From: CBDDBH01 sp965225625
GTDB lineage: Bacteria; Pseudomonadota; Gammaproteobacteria; JADZEE01
Reading direction: 5' to 3'
Length of the DNA: 64,000 bases
NCBI GenBank assembly: GCA_965225625.1
Contig: CBDDBH010000031.1
Location: 124,001 to 188,000, forward strand
Positions 7,343 through 16,861 of the stretch are shown here, piece after piece; positions within the stretch are counted from its first letter, which is position 1; each line of letters opens with the position of its first letter. The notes under the pieces are model-generated. The model saw only the letters and a program-made list of their open reading frames with translations. It did not search any database and was not told the DNA's origin. The position numbers and the translations under genes are program-made.

Positions 7343-8842
7343 ATGCCGAAGAATCTAGCGATAGTTCACTCACGTGCGGCACAGGGCGTCGCAGCGCCAC
7401 CCGTTACCGTTGAAGTCCAACTTGCAGGCGGCTTGCCGCGATTGTCGATGGTAGGTTTGCCGGCAACCGCGGTTCGGGAAAGCCAGGATCGGGTGCGCGG
7501 CGCGATACTGAATTCCAACTTCGATTTTCCTACCAGCGGGCGCATTATCGTCAATCTTGCTCCGGCAGATTTACCCAAGGAAGGCGGTCGCTACGACCTG
7601 CCTATTGCGCTCGGAATTTTGGCTGCGTCCGGACAACTGTCAGGTACGGCGTTGCACAGTTGCGAGTTTGTCGGCGAACTTGCGCTGACAGGCGCACTGC
7701 GCCCGATATCAGGCGCGTTGCCGGTTGCGCTCGCCAGCAGCGATGTCGAGCGTTCCTTGGTCCTGCCGCATGCCAACGCTGACGAGGCGGCGTTGGCGGG
7801 GCAAACCACGGTACTGGGTGCCAAGCATCTGCTTGAGGTGTGTGCTCACCTGAACGGCTCGCAAAGCATTCCCAGACATCCGCCTAGCTTGTCGTTCACC
7901 GGCCACGTCCAATACTCAGACCTGAGCGATATCAAAGCGCAGCGAGTGGCCAAACGCGCGCTCGAAGTGGCTGCCGCCGGCGCCCATCATCTGTTGATGG
8001 TTGGTCCTCCAGGCAGTGGTAAAACGATGCTGGCGAACCGCTTGCCCGGCATCCTGCCAGCCCTGAGCACCGACGAAGCTCTAGAGGCTGCCGCCATTGC
8101 CTCCGTGAGTAGCAACGGATTCGATCCGTCGCGCTGGATGCAGCGTCCGTTTCGCAGCCCGCACCATACCGCTTCCGGCGTGGCCTTGATCGGCGGTGGA
8201 AGTAATCCCCGTCCAGGAGAGCTTTCCCTTGCGCACAACGGTGTACTATTTCTCGACGAGTTACCGGAGTTTCAACGCCACGTTCTCGAGGTCTTGAGGC
8301 AACCGTTGGAGGCAGGCACGGTTACCGTATCCCGTGCAGCACGGCAAGCCACGTTTCCGGCACGCGTACAGCTGGTGGCCGCCATGAATCCCTGTCCGTG
8401 CGGTTTCCGTGGCGCTCCGCGCGGGAGCTGCCGCTGTACCCCGGCACAGGTGGAACGGTATACGAACCGGATTTCCGGCCCGCTGCTGGATCGCATCGAT
8501 ATCCATATCCCGGTGCCGCAACTTGCCCGCAACGAATTGCTGGATTGGCAGCGCGAAGAAGAAACAACGAATAAGGTCCGCGCTCGTGTCATCCTCGCGC
8601 GCGAACTGCAGAAAAACCGCCAAGGGAAACTCAACAGCCAACTGACAGCAGCCGAACTCAATGGCTACTGCGCATTGGCTCGCGGCGATCGGGCGCTGCT
8701 GGCCGACGCGTTGGAACGACTGGGCCTGACCGGTCGTTCAACCCACCGTTTGATCAAAGTCGCTAGGACCATCGCTGATCTGGACAGCGCCGAGACTATC
8801 GAGACTCGTCATCTTACCGAAGCGCTTGCCTACCGAGCGTAA
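7343..8842 (+). CDS. comM: ComM/YifB AAA+ ATPase (Mg-chelatase-like, branch-migration helicase)
   Basis: ComM is a hexameric helicase that promotes branch migration during natural transformation and is also found in non-competent bacteria. At 499 residues it has the family layout: an N-terminal Lon-substrate-like ChlI domain (VEVQLAGGLPRLSMVGLPATAVRESQDRVRGAI, about 20-140), the AAA+ core with Walker A GPPGSGKTML and Walker B LFLDELPEF, and the zinc-finger-like segment NPCPCGFRGAPRGSCRCTP. The C-terminal lid domain contains GLTGRSTHRLIKVARTIADL. Nothing is broken. Confidence 0.95.
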   Translation: MPKNLAIVHSRAAQGVAAPPVTVEVQLAGGLPRLSMVGLPATAVRESQDRVRGAILNSNFDFPTSGRIIVNLAPADLPKEGGRYDLPIALGILAASGQLSGTALHSCEFVGELALTGALRPISGALPVALASSDVERSLVLPHANADEAALAGQTTVLGAKHLLEVCAHLNGSQSIPRHPPSLSFTGHVQYSDLSDIKAQRVAKRALEVAAAGAHHLLMVGPPGSGKTMLANRLPGILPALSTDEALEAAAIASVSSNGFDPSRWMQRPFRSPHHTASGVALIGGGSNPRPGELSLAHNGVLFLDELPEFQRHVLEVLRQPLEAGTVTVSRAARQATFPARVQLVAAMNPCPCGFRGAPRGSCRCTPAQVERYTNRISGPLLDRIDIHIPVPQLARNELLDWQREEETTNKVRARVILARELQKNRQGKLNSQLTAAELNGYCALARGDRALLADALERLGLTGRSTHRLIKVARTIADLDSAETIETRHLTEALAYRA

Positions 8843-8903
8843 GGCATAGACTCAGTTAAATTTTCACCTTGATCGGATGGCAGCGATACGGTCAAATGGT
8901 CGC

Positions 8904-9284
8904 ATGAACGAACACCCCTACGCCGTGCAAATCGGTGTCGAAACGCTGTTCATCGATGAGCAATCGCAACCGCAGAACGATCGCTATGTTTTCGCTTATA
9001 CCATCACTATCGAGAATGTTGGAACGATGGCGGCGCAGTTAATGACCCGCCACTGGATCATCACTGACGCCAATGGCAAGGTCCAGGAAGTTCGCGGTGA
9101 GGGAGTTGTCGGTGAACAACCGCATCTGCAACCCGGAGAGGCATTTAGCTATACCAGCGCCGCCATGATTGAAACTCCAGTGGGCTCCATGCAGGGCAGT
9201 TATCAGATGATTGCGGACGATGGCGTGGAGTTCGACGCGCCCATCGACCCGTTCAATTTAAGCGTTCCGCGCACCCTCCACTAA
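8904..9284 (+). CDS. apaG: ApaG protein
   Basis: ApaG is a small fibronectin-III-like protein usually encoded with ApaH; its biochemical role is unsettled. The 126-residue product has the family core RYVFAYTITIENVG, VQEVRGEGVVGEQPHLQPGE and ETPVGSMQGSYQMI and ends PFNLSVPRTLH. The upstream in-frame ATG at 8877 would add nine residues lacking in the family, so I use ATG 8904. It lies 16 bp upstream of apaH and is likely co-transcribed with it. Confidence 0.93.
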   Translation: MNEHPYAVQIGVETLFIDEQSQPQNDRYVFAYTITIENVGTMAAQLMTRHWIITDANGKVQEVRGEGVVGEQPHLQPGEAFSYTSAAMIETPVGSMQGSYQMIADDGVEFDAPIDPFNLSVPRTLH

Positions 9285-9300
9285 GAACACTTCGGGCAGC

Positions 9301-10140
9301 ATGGCTACCTATGCCGTCGGCGATATCCAGGGCTGCTACCAGGAACTAGAAGCACTGCTTGCTGTGTGCGCGTTCGACAGCAACGCGGACCGTTTGTGGT
9401 GCGCGGGTGACTTGGTCAATCGAGGGCCGCAATCGTTGGAGGTATTGCGTTTACTGCGGCCCTTGGGCGATACGGTAACCATCGTGCTTGGCAATCATGA
9501 TCTGCATCTGCTTGCCGTCGCTAACGGACACCAACATCGATTGCGGCGAACAGACACTCTTGACGCAGTACTAGGCGCAAGCGATCTCGGCGAGATTTGT
9601 GAGTGGCTACGCCATCAGCCTTTGTTTGTGAACGATTCCAGTACGGGTTTCACGCTCGTTCACGCCGGAATGCCACCGCAGTGGGATCTGGAACTGGCCC
9701 GCAAATGCGCGGCGGAGATTGAGCAAATTCTGCGCGGCGATCAGTGCGTGGAGTTTCTCGACGCAATGTATGGCTCAAAGCCGAACCGGTGGTCGTCAAA
9801 ACTGGCGGGGTTGGAGCGAGCGCGCTTCATCACCAACTGCTTTACGCGACTGCGATACTGCAGCTCTGACGGTCGCTTAGCTCTGCGTGAGACGGGCCCC
9901 CCCGGTACTCAGCCGGCAGGCTTGATTCCATGGTACCAGGCACCGCAACGCCGCAGCGCCGGGCATCCTGTGCTTTTTGGTCACTGGTCGGCGTTAACGC
10001 TCGATCCTCGCGAATCGGCGGCACGACAGGTCTACCCGCTCGATACGGGTTGCGTGTGGGGCGGCAAACTGACGGCGCTGCGCCTTGATGATATGCAGTA
10101 TTTTTCGGTCGGATCCCAGACTGACGCAAACGCTGACTGA
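9301..10140 (+). CDS. apaH: Symmetrical bis(5'-nucleosyl)-tetraphosphatase ApaH
   Basis: ApaH hydrolyses Ap4A symmetrically to two ADP and also removes Np4-type RNA caps. The metallophosphoesterase motifs are all present: GDIQGCY (residue 7 on), GDLVNRGP, GNHDLHL, VHAGMPP and a C-terminal GHWSAL followed by DTGCVWGGKLTALRL. The 279-residue length is normal. It follows apaG and converges on folA with 21 bp between stops. Confidence 0.96.
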   Translation: MATYAVGDIQGCYQELEALLAVCAFDSNADRLWCAGDLVNRGPQSLEVLRLLRPLGDTVTIVLGNHDLHLLAVANGHQHRLRRTDTLDAVLGASDLGEICEWLRHQPLFVNDSSTGFTLVHAGMPPQWDLELARKCAAEIEQILRGDQCVEFLDAMYGSKPNRWSSKLAGLERARFITNCFTRLRYCSSDGRLALRETGPPGTQPAGLIPWYQAPQRRSAGHPVLFGHWSALTLDPRESAARQVYPLDTGCVWGGKLTALRLDDMQYFSVGSQTDANAD

Positions 10141-10161
10141 CCCGGGGTCAGCGCAGCTCGC

Positions 10162-10647
10162 TCATCGACGCTCCAATACGACGAAACTATAGGCATGTGG
10201 GTTATGTTCATCGGCCGCGTGATCCACGCGGTTTGTCTCTAACCACGCATTCAGATCAATCGGCGGAAAATGTACATCTCCGCGTACGCGCGCGTGCACC
10301 TGGGTCAGATATATTCGCTGTGCCAGCAGCAAGGCCTCCGCATAAATTGACGCGCCACCGATTATCATAACTTCGGTAACACCCGCACATAGCTCCAGCG
10401 CCGCAGCAAGCGAATGCACAACCGTGCAGTCCGGCGCGCTAAAGTTTTGCGTGCGCGTAATCACAATGTTTTCGCGGCTCGGTAAAGGTCGACCGATAGA
10501 TTCGTGGGTTCTACGACCCATCACGATGGGCTTGCCCATGGTGATTTTCTTGAAGTTACGCAGATCTGCGGGCAGATGCCAAGGCAGAGCGCCATTGCGG
10601 CCGATGATGGCGGCCTCATCCATAGCGACCACCAAAGATATGAGCAC
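10162..10647 (-). CDS. folA: Dihydrofolate reductase FolA
   Basis: FolA reduces dihydrofolate to tetrahydrofolate, regenerating what ThyA consumes. The 161-residue product shows AMDEAAIIGRNGALPWHLPADLRNF at the active site (substrate-binding acidic residue in PADL), PIVMGRRTHESIG for NADPH, and VMIIGGASIYAEAL. The start is GTG at 10647, with AAGG from the end of thyA as a ribosome-binding site. The gap to thyA is 6 bp, so the two are probably translationally linked. Confidence 0.95.
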   Translation of the reverse strand: MLISLVVAMDEAAIIGRNGALPWHLPADLRNFKKITMGKPIVMGRRTHESIGRPLPSRENIVITRTQNFSAPDCTVVHSLAAALELCAGVTEVMIIGGASIYAEALLLAQRIYLTQVHARVRGDVHFPPIDLNAWLETNRVDHAADEHNPHAYSFVVLERR

Positions 10648-10653
10648 TGTGCC

Positions 10654-11448
10654 TTACACCGCAATCGGTGCTGCGATACCGGGGTGGCACTGATAGTTCA
10701 GCAGCTCGATGTCCTCGTAACAAAAATCGAATATGGACTGTACGTCCGGATTTAGCCGCAGGCTTGGCAGTTTGTGCGGTATCCGGCGGAGCTGCAGCTC
10801 CGCCTGCTCAGCGTGATTCGTGTAGAGATGCGCATCGCCCAGAGTGTGCACGAGATCACCCGGCTGCAACCCTGTTGCCTGGGCAATCATCATGGTCAGC
10901 AACGCATAAGACGCGATGTTGAACGGCACGCCCAGGAACACGTCGGCGCTGCGTTGATAAAGTTGGCAGGATAAGCGTCCGTCTACAACATAAAATTGAA
11001 AAAGCGCGTGGCATGGCGCCAGTGCCATCTTTTCAATCTCACCGACGTTCCAGGCGCTGACTATCAGTCGGCGGGAACTCGGGTTGTTTTTGATCTGATC
11101 CACAACCTGTTTGATTTGATCATATATTTGTCCGTCCGCACCCTGCCAGGAACGCCACTGCGCACCGTAGACGGGCCCCAATTCACCTTGGGCATCTGCC
11201 CATTCGTCCCAGATGCTCACACCCGCTTGCTGCAACGAATGCACATTGGTCTCGCCCCGCAAAAACCACAGCAATTCGTGGATAACCGATTTCATGTGTA
11301 GTTTTTTGGTTGTGACGGCCGGAAACCCTTCGTCCAAATTGAAACGCATCTGATAGCCGAACACGCTTAGCGTGCCGGTTCCGGTGCGGTCACTTTTCGC
11401 AACGCCTTGCTGACGAATGTGTCTTAACAGATCCAGATATTGTTTCAT
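10654..11448 (-). CDS. thyA: Thymidylate synthase ThyA
   Basis: ThyA makes dTMP from dUMP with methylene-tetrahydrofolate. The open frame extends to 11523 and overlaps lgt, but the family N-terminus MKQYLDLLRHIRQQG begins at ATG 11448, giving 264 residues, the E. coli length. Motifs include KSDRTGTGTLSVFG, WRSWQ, the catalytic cysteine in LAPCHALFQFYV, and QLYQRSADVFLGVPFNIASYA. It is 19 bp downstream of lgt and 6 bp upstream of folA, forming an lgt-thyA-folA unit. Confidence 0.96.
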   Translation of the reverse strand: MKQYLDLLRHIRQQGVAKSDRTGTGTLSVFGYQMRFNLDEGFPAVTTKKLHMKSVIHELLWFLRGETNVHSLQQAGVSIWDEWADAQGELGPVYGAQWRSWQGADGQIYDQIKQVVDQIKNNPSSRRLIVSAWNVGEIEKMALAPCHALFQFYVVDGRLSCQLYQRSADVFLGVPFNIASYALLTMMIAQATGLQPGDLVHTLGDAHLYTNHAEQAELQLRRIPHKLPSLRLNPDVQSIFDFCYEDIELLNYQCHPGIAAPIAV

Positions 11449-11467
11449 TAACGCCGCGGCCCAACGC

Positions 11468-12262
11468 TCACACTTTGCCGGCCGTTGCCACTCGGTACCC
11501 CCGAACCAACAACCAGCAGCCAAAGAGAATCATGGGTAAGGATAATACCTGCCCCATAGTCAACCAGTCGAACGCCAGAAATCCGATGTGTCGATCGGGT
11601 TGACGCACGAATTCAATCAAGAATCGCATGCAGCCGTAGCCGATAAGAAAGACGGCACTCACGGCCCCTGCTGGCCGCGAAGTCCGCGCAAACTGCCACA
11701 ATATCAAGAACAGCACGACGCCCTCGAGCCCAGCCTCATAAAGTTGTGATGGATGCCTTGCAATCTCGCCAGCGTTAGGAAAAACCACGCCCCAGGGAAC
11801 CGTAGTCGGCGCCCCCCACAGCTCCGCATTAATGAAGTTGGCAAGCCTGCCGAACAACAGCCCTATTGGAACGGCTGGCGCGACAAAGTCGCAGGCAACC
11901 CAAAAATGCTTGTCAACCTGCCGCGCAAACCAGGCGACGCCAGTAAGGGCACCCAGTAACCCGCCGTGAAACGACATACCCCCTTGCCACACTTTGAATA
12001 CGTCAAGCGGGTGCACCAGGTAAAACGAAAAGTTATAAAACAATACGTAACCCAGCCGGCCGCCCAGGACCGCACCGACGGCAGCATAAAACACCGCATC
12101 GGAAACTTGTTGAGTGGTCCAATCGGTAGCGCCGCCGCGCGCGCGCCGGTGTAGCAAAAACCAGCCTATTCCAATCCCGGTGATGTAGGATAATCCGTAC
12201 CAGCGCACGGCCAGCGGCCCAATCTGAAATGCAATGGGGTCGATATCGGGAAACGGCAGCAT
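11468..12262 (-). CDS. lgt: Prolipoprotein diacylglyceryl transferase Lgt
   Basis: Lgt transfers diacylglycerol from phosphatidylglycerol to the lipobox cysteine of prolipoproteins in the inner membrane. The 264-residue protein has seven predicted membrane segments, the N-terminal PFPDIDPIAFQIGPLAVRWYG, the HGGLLGAL block with the conserved histidine, and the Lgt signature GRLANFINAELWGAPT. A TTG two codons further upstream (12268) is possible, but ATG 12262 matches the family better. The gap to the divergent DUF255 gene (12263-12396) is the likely promoter region for both. Confidence 0.95.
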   Translation of the reverse strand: MLPFPDIDPIAFQIGPLAVRWYGLSYITGIGIGWFLLHRRARGGATDWTTQQVSDAVFYAAVGAVLGGRLGYVLFYNFSFYLVHPLDVFKVWQGGMSFHGGLLGALTGVAWFARQVDKHFWVACDFVAPAVPIGLLFGRLANFINAELWGAPTTVPWGVVFPNAGEIARHPSQLYEAGLEGVVLFLILWQFARTSRPAGAVSAVFLIGYGCMRFLIEFVRQPDRHIGFLAFDWLTMGQVLSLPMILFGCWLLVRGYRVATAGKV

Positions 12263-12396
12263 TGCCAATCAGTATACGACATCGCGAGCGCCAATCTGTA
12301 CGACCGGGGCCGGCGACATCAGCGGCAATACACCGCGCCGTCGTTATAGGTTGTTGAGCTATAATTACCGCCCTCCCTCCCGCGTCGAGGACGCCA

Positions 12397-14472
12397 ATGG
12401 ATATCAAGCACAATGCCCTCCGGGACGAGACCAGTCCGTATTTACTTCAGCATGCAAGCAATCCGGTGGCGTGGCATCCATGGGGACCCGGCGCGTTGGA
12501 ATTAGCCAGACAGGAGGACAAACCCATTCTGCTCTCAATTGGTTATTCCGCTTGCCACTGGTGCCACGTCATGGCGCACGAGTCATTCGAAGACCATGAG
12601 ACAGCAGCGCTGATGAATGAATTGTTTATCAATATCAAGGTCGATAGAGAGGAGCGACCGGATCTCGATAAAATATATCAGACCGCACATCAACTATTGA
12701 CCCGGCGACCTGGTGGTTGGCCGCTGACGATGTTCCTGGCGCCAGAGGATCACGCACCCTTTTTCGGTGGCACTTATTTTCCCGGCGAACCGCGCCACGG
12801 TCTGCCGGGGTTCAAAGATCTACTGACCCGCATTGCCGCCGCCTACCGCGAGCAGAATACGGAGATCCGCGACCAGAATAAGGCCGTGGTAAATGCACTG
12901 CAGAGTCTACAGGCGCTGCCCGGCAAGAACTCCGATGTGATCAGCGACGCCCCGTTGACCATGGTGCGCCAATACGCCGGGCAAACTTTTGATCGCCAGC
13001 ACGGCGGATTTAGCGGCGCACCGAAGTTTCCTCACCCACCCAGCGTGGAACGGCTTTTGCGCGACTACGCCGCCAGCCCGACTGCGGCTCGGGATACCGA
13101 AGCCCTGGAAATGGGTCTGTTCACGCTTAGTAAAATGGCACAGGGCGGCATGTACGACCAGCTCGGTGGGGGCTTCGCGCGCTACTCTGTAGACGAGCAG
13201 TGGATGATTCCGCATTTTGAAAAAATGCTCTATGACAACGGACCTTTGCTGACCCTATACAGCGAAGCCTGGCAACTAACCGGCGATCCGCTGTTTGACC
13301 GGACAGCAAGGGAAACGGCCGACTGGTGCTTGCGTGACATGCAGTCGCCCGAAGGCGGCTTCTACTCTTCGCTGGATGCAGATTCAGAAGGTCATGAGGG
13401 CACGTTTTACGTTTGGACGCGCGAACAGGTGCGTACGCTGTTGGACGAAGAGCAATATCGGATTTTCGCCCCGCATTATGGCCTGGACCGCAATCCAAAC
13501 TTCGAAGGCAAGTGGCACTTTCACGTGTTTCAAACCCTTGCCGATGTTGCCAGCACACAGGGTCTGTCCGAACCTCAGGCGCGCAGCATACTCGATGCCG
13601 CACGTGCGCGACTGCTGGAAGTACGCAACCAGCGCGTCTGGCCTGACCGCGACGACAAGGTTCTTACATCCTGGAACGCGCTGATGATTAAAGGTCTGGC
13701 GGTGGCAGGTCAGGTCTTTGCACAAGCCTCGTATCTTGAGGCTGCGGAACGCGCGGTCGACTTCGTACACAGCAAAATGTGGAAGGACAATCGACTGCTC
13801 GCGACCTACAAGGATGGCAAAGCGCATCTCAATGCTTATCTCGACGATTATGCGTTTTTGATTGAAGCGCTACTGCGATTGCTTGAGGCACGGTGGCGAA
13901 GCGATGACCTGGAATTCGCAGTCGAACTGGCTGAAACAATGTTGGAGAATTTCGAGGACAAGCAAAACGGTGGATTTTTTTTCACATCCCATGACCACGA
14001 GCAACTTATCCAACGCAGCAAAACGTTTGCCGACGATGCCTTACCCGGCGGAAACGGAATCGCGGCCTATTCGCTACTGCGTCTCGGCCATCTCTTGGGT
14101 GATACCCGCTTGCTCTCCAGCGCTGAAAGGTGCTTGACCGCAGGTTGGAACTCGATCGAACCACAGCCGGCTGGACACAACGCAATGCTCCTTGCGCTAG
14201 AGGAGTATTTGCATCCGACCCAAACTATAGTTTTGCGCGCGGATGCACAAGAACTGCAACACTGGCAGCGGCGATGCGTCGCTGATTACGCACCACGGCG
14301 CCTGACTCTCGCGATACCCAATAGTGCGCAGTCCCTACCGGGGCTGCTCAACGAGCGCCGCGGTAACGCGACGCCAGTAGCCTATCTTTGCGCAGGCCAT
14401 CATTGTGAAGCACCGGTCACGGATTTCGACGCGCTCGATAAAAAGCTGCGGTTATCGGAAGTATCAGCTTGA
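12397..14472 (+). CDS. Thioredoxin-domain DUF255 protein (YyaL/SPATA20-like)
   Basis: Members of this family combine an N-terminal thioredoxin-like domain with an alpha/alpha-toroid resembling N-acylglucosamine epimerases; the cellular role is not settled. The 691-residue product starts with the hallmark SPYLLQHASNPVAWHPWG, has YSACHWCHVMAHESFED with a CxxC pair at about residues 52-55, then DREERPDLDKIYQ and GGWPLTMFLAPE. The toroid domain carries HGGFSGAPKFPHP, DQLGGGFARYSVDEQWMIPHFEKMLYDN and DADSEGHEGTFYVWT. Length and order are normal. It stands alone, with about 120 bp to the adenosine kinase gene. Confidence 0.9.
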   Translation: MDIKHNALRDETSPYLLQHASNPVAWHPWGPGALELARQEDKPILLSIGYSACHWCHVMAHESFEDHETAALMNELFINIKVDREERPDLDKIYQTAHQLLTRRPGGWPLTMFLAPEDHAPFFGGTYFPGEPRHGLPGFKDLLTRIAAAYREQNTEIRDQNKAVVNALQSLQALPGKNSDVISDAPLTMVRQYAGQTFDRQHGGFSGAPKFPHPPSVERLLRDYAASPTAARDTEALEMGLFTLSKMAQGGMYDQLGGGFARYSVDEQWMIPHFEKMLYDNGPLLTLYSEAWQLTGDPLFDRTARETADWCLRDMQSPEGGFYSSLDADSEGHEGTFYVWTREQVRTLLDEEQYRIFAPHYGLDRNPNFEGKWHFHVFQTLADVASTQGLSEPQARSILDAARARLLEVRNQRVWPDRDDKVLTSWNALMIKGLAVAGQVFAQASYLEAAERAVDFVHSKMWKDNRLLATYKDGKAHLNAYLDDYAFLIEALLRLLEARWRSDDLEFAVELAETMLENFEDKQNGGFFFTSHDHEQLIQRSKTFADDALPGGNGIAAYSLLRLGHLLGDTRLLSSAERCLTAGWNSIEPQPAGHNAMLLALEEYLHPTQTIVLRADAQELQHWQRRCVADYAPRRLTLAIPNSAQSLPGLLNERRGNATPVAYLCAGHHCEAPVTDFDALDKKLRLSEVSA

Positions 14473-14591
14473 ATCTAATATAAGCAAGGTCAGACGAGCG
14501 ATTTGTACGACAGGCCCAAAAACCGTACATTGCGCTTTCGGATCAACACACCAACTTAACTATCCACCATCACGAGAGGACAAATTCAGTC

Positions 14592-15524
14592 ATGACAGCC
14601 TTGGTTTGCGGTTCATTTGCCTACGACAGCATCATGCTCTTTCCGGACTACTTCAAGAACCATATCCTTCCCGACAAAGTGCACATGCTCAACGTGTGCT
14701 TCGTCGTTCCGAAGATGCGCCGCGAATACGGCGGATGTGCCGGCAACATCGGCTACAACCTCAAACTTCTGGGTAGCGATCCCGTCGTGATGGGGACCGC
14801 GGGGCAGGATTTCGACGCCTACGCAACCTGGTTGGACAGCGTTGGCATTGATCGGACACATATTCGCGTCCTCGACGACGATTTTACCGCCCAGGCCATG
14901 ATCACCACCGATCTTGACGATAATCAAGTGACCGCGTTTCATGTCGGCGCAATGGCGCATGCTCATTTGAACAAAGTTTCAGACGCCAAGGATATTTCTA
15001 TAGGCATCGTCGCGCCGGATGGCAAAGACGGCATGCTGCAGCATGCCGAACAGTTCGCTGAGGCGGGCATCCCGTTTATCTTTGATCCTGGTCAGAACGT
15101 GCCGATTATCGATCGCGACGAATTAGTAAAAACATTCGAGCATGCCACTTGGCTTACGTTCAATGACTACGAGTGGCAATTGATCGAGGACAAGACCGAA
15201 CTAACAACAGACAGCGTACTCGATTTAGTGAAGGCCCTAATCGTAACTCGCGGTGCCGAGGGTTCATTGATCTACACCAAGGAAAAATGCCACGAAATCC
15301 CGGCCGCAAAGGCGGACGAAGTCCTGGATCCTACCGGCTGTGGCGACGCCTACCGCGCCGGCCTGCTGTACGGCTTGATGAACGACATGGATTGGGAGAC
15401 AACTGGCCGCATTGCGTCACTGATAGGCGCCATCAAGATCGCGAAGAACGGTACCCAAAACCACACCTTCCAATCCCAAGAATTTGCAGACCGCTTCAAA
15501 CAGGCGTTCGGGTATTCTTACTAG
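14592..15524 (+). CDS. PfkB-family sugar kinase, probable adenosine kinase
   Basis: This 310-residue PfkB-family kinase most likely phosphorylates adenosine to AMP; ribokinase-like specificity cannot be excluded. It has the N-terminal glycine signature YGGCAGNIGYNLKLLG, the nucleoside-side region VCGSFAYDSIMLFPDYF, and the catalytic/anion-hole motif DPTGCGDAYRAGLLYGL with the base aspartate. The FDPGQN block is seen in bacterial adenosine kinases of this clade. It opens a run of nucleoside genes (P450 excepted), which supports the adenosine assignment. A purine-rich ribosome-binding site (GAGAGGAC) precedes the ATG. Confidence 0.8.
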   Translation: MTALVCGSFAYDSIMLFPDYFKNHILPDKVHMLNVCFVVPKMRREYGGCAGNIGYNLKLLGSDPVVMGTAGQDFDAYATWLDSVGIDRTHIRVLDDDFTAQAMITTDLDDNQVTAFHVGAMAHAHLNKVSDAKDISIGIVAPDGKDGMLQHAEQFAEAGIPFIFDPGQNVPIIDRDELVKTFEHATWLTFNDYEWQLIEDKTELTTDSVLDLVKALIVTRGAEGSLIYTKEKCHEIPAAKADEVLDPTGCGDAYRAGLLYGLMNDMDWETTGRIASLIGAIKIAKNGTQNHTFQSQEFADRFKQAFGYSY

Positions 15525-15558
15525 CCCTCATGTTGCCGGCCGAAAGCGAGCGTCATGG

Positions 15559-16779
15559 ATGCACACCGTTGAGTTTGAGCCTTACTCGCAGGAATTCGCG
15601 GCCGACCCTTACCCTGTATACGCACGACTGCGCGCGCACACACCGATATTTCGCACCGACACCTATGATCTGACGTTCTTCAGCCGCTACCGGGACATCA
15701 CCAAACTGCTGACCGATCGGCGGCTGGGCCGCAGCCAGGACCAGCTGCTGAGCGTGGACGAACTCGAGCGCCGCCGCAATTCCCAGCAATGGCAGCGTTT
15801 GCCGTCCTACAGCCGTTACGTTCGCCTCAATCTCCTGGAAACTGAAGGCGCTGCGCACGGGCGCTTGCGGCGCCTCATCAACAAAGCGTTCACCCCGGTT
15901 CGGGCGCAAGCCATGAGCGGCAAGATTCAAAATTTGGTGGACGAATTATTGCAACAGTTAGCGCCGCGCGGGGAAATGGATTTCATTAACGAGCTGGCAA
16001 TACCCCTACCCGTGTTTGTGATCGCCGAGCTGCTTGGCTGGCCCTCAGAGCAACGTCACCGGCTACGACCGTGGTCGGCCAATATTGTCCGACTCTATGA
16101 AAAGAACAGTACGCCCGAGGACGAGGCACTTGCTGAATCCGCGGTTGCGGAATTCTCCAGTATGCTCGACGAATTGGTGTCGGACCGTCGGTCGGCACCC
16201 GAAACGGATCTCATCAGCGCCCTTGTGCACGTCGAAGACGACGGCGAGAAGCTAAGCAACGATGAGTTAATCTCGACCTGCATGATGCTCCTAAACGCCG
16301 GCCACGAATCGACAGTTAACGCTGCTGGTAACGGTCTACTCGCGCTACTGCGCCATCCTCAGCAGATGCAACGGTTGCAAAATCATCCTTCAATGACCAG
16401 CTCCGCGGTGGAAGAGATCTTGCGCTACGATTCACCTTTGCACTTGTTTCACCGCATCGTTCTGGAAGATATGACTTACGCTGATTTTGCCTTCCGCAAG
16501 GGTGACATGGTTGGTTTACTCTATGGATCGGCCAATCGCGACGGCGAGGCTTTCGATAACGCCGATGACTTCGACATTAGCCGAAATCCCAATCCGCACG
16601 TTGCCTTTGGCAAGGGCAAACATTTCTGTCTAGGAGCGCCGCTCGCGCGTTTGGAACTCGCCATCCTGTTCGATACCTTATTGCGCTGCCTGCCCGGTTT
16701 GCGGCTAGGTGAGGAGCAACCGGCCTACCGGACAGGGTTGGTTTTTAGAGGTTTGGAGAGGCTGTCAGTACGCTGGTAA
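15559..16779 (+). CDS. Cytochrome P450
   Basis: A soluble bacterial P450 of 406 residues. The I-helix oxygen-activating motif is NAGHESTVN, the ExxR pair is in VEEILRYDSP, and the haem-binding loop FGKGKHFCLGAPLARLE contains the cysteine ligand. Substrate recognition cannot be read from the sequence; the overall pattern is of the CYP107-like bacterial group. The frame opens at 15484 inside the kinase gene, but MHTVEFEPYSQEFAADPYPVY from ATG 15559 is the normal N-terminus. No ferredoxin or reductase is encoded nearby. Its place between nucleoside genes may be incidental. Confidence 0.92.
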   Translation: MHTVEFEPYSQEFAADPYPVYARLRAHTPIFRTDTYDLTFFSRYRDITKLLTDRRLGRSQDQLLSVDELERRRNSQQWQRLPSYSRYVRLNLLETEGAAHGRLRRLINKAFTPVRAQAMSGKIQNLVDELLQQLAPRGEMDFINELAIPLPVFVIAELLGWPSEQRHRLRPWSANIVRLYEKNSTPEDEALAESAVAEFSSMLDELVSDRRSAPETDLISALVHVEDDGEKLSNDELISTCMMLLNAGHESTVNAAGNGLLALLRHPQQMQRLQNHPSMTSSAVEEILRYDSPLHLFHRIVLEDMTYADFAFRKGDMVGLLYGSANRDGEAFDNADDFDISRNPNPHVAFGKGKHFCLGAPLARLELAILFDTLLRCLPGLRLGEEQPAYRTGLVFRGLERLSVRW

Positions 16780-16788
16780 TGTCCTATC

Positions 16789-16837
16789 AGGCTGTTGAAA
16801 AATTCTCAGCCGGCACAAGAGACTTTTTCAGCAGCCT
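16789..16837. repeat. Inverted repeat between P450 and deoC
   Basis: AGGCTGTTGAAAAA (16789-16802) is mirrored by TTTTTCAGCAGCCT (16824-16837) with a single mismatch that can pair as G-T, around 21 nt. The arms resemble ends of small transposon-derived repeats. There is no T-tract after the hairpin in the + direction, so a simple P450 terminator is less likely. An AGGAGG-like ribosome-binding site of deoC begins about 15 nt after it. Confidence 0.55.
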
Positions 16838-16861
16838 AATAAAAAAACGGAGGAATCCGAC

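Noticed and set aside
15173..15673. 166-codon frame overlapping the kinase and P450 genes
   Set aside because: Alternative frame of two well-supported genes, arginine-rich and without family resemblance.
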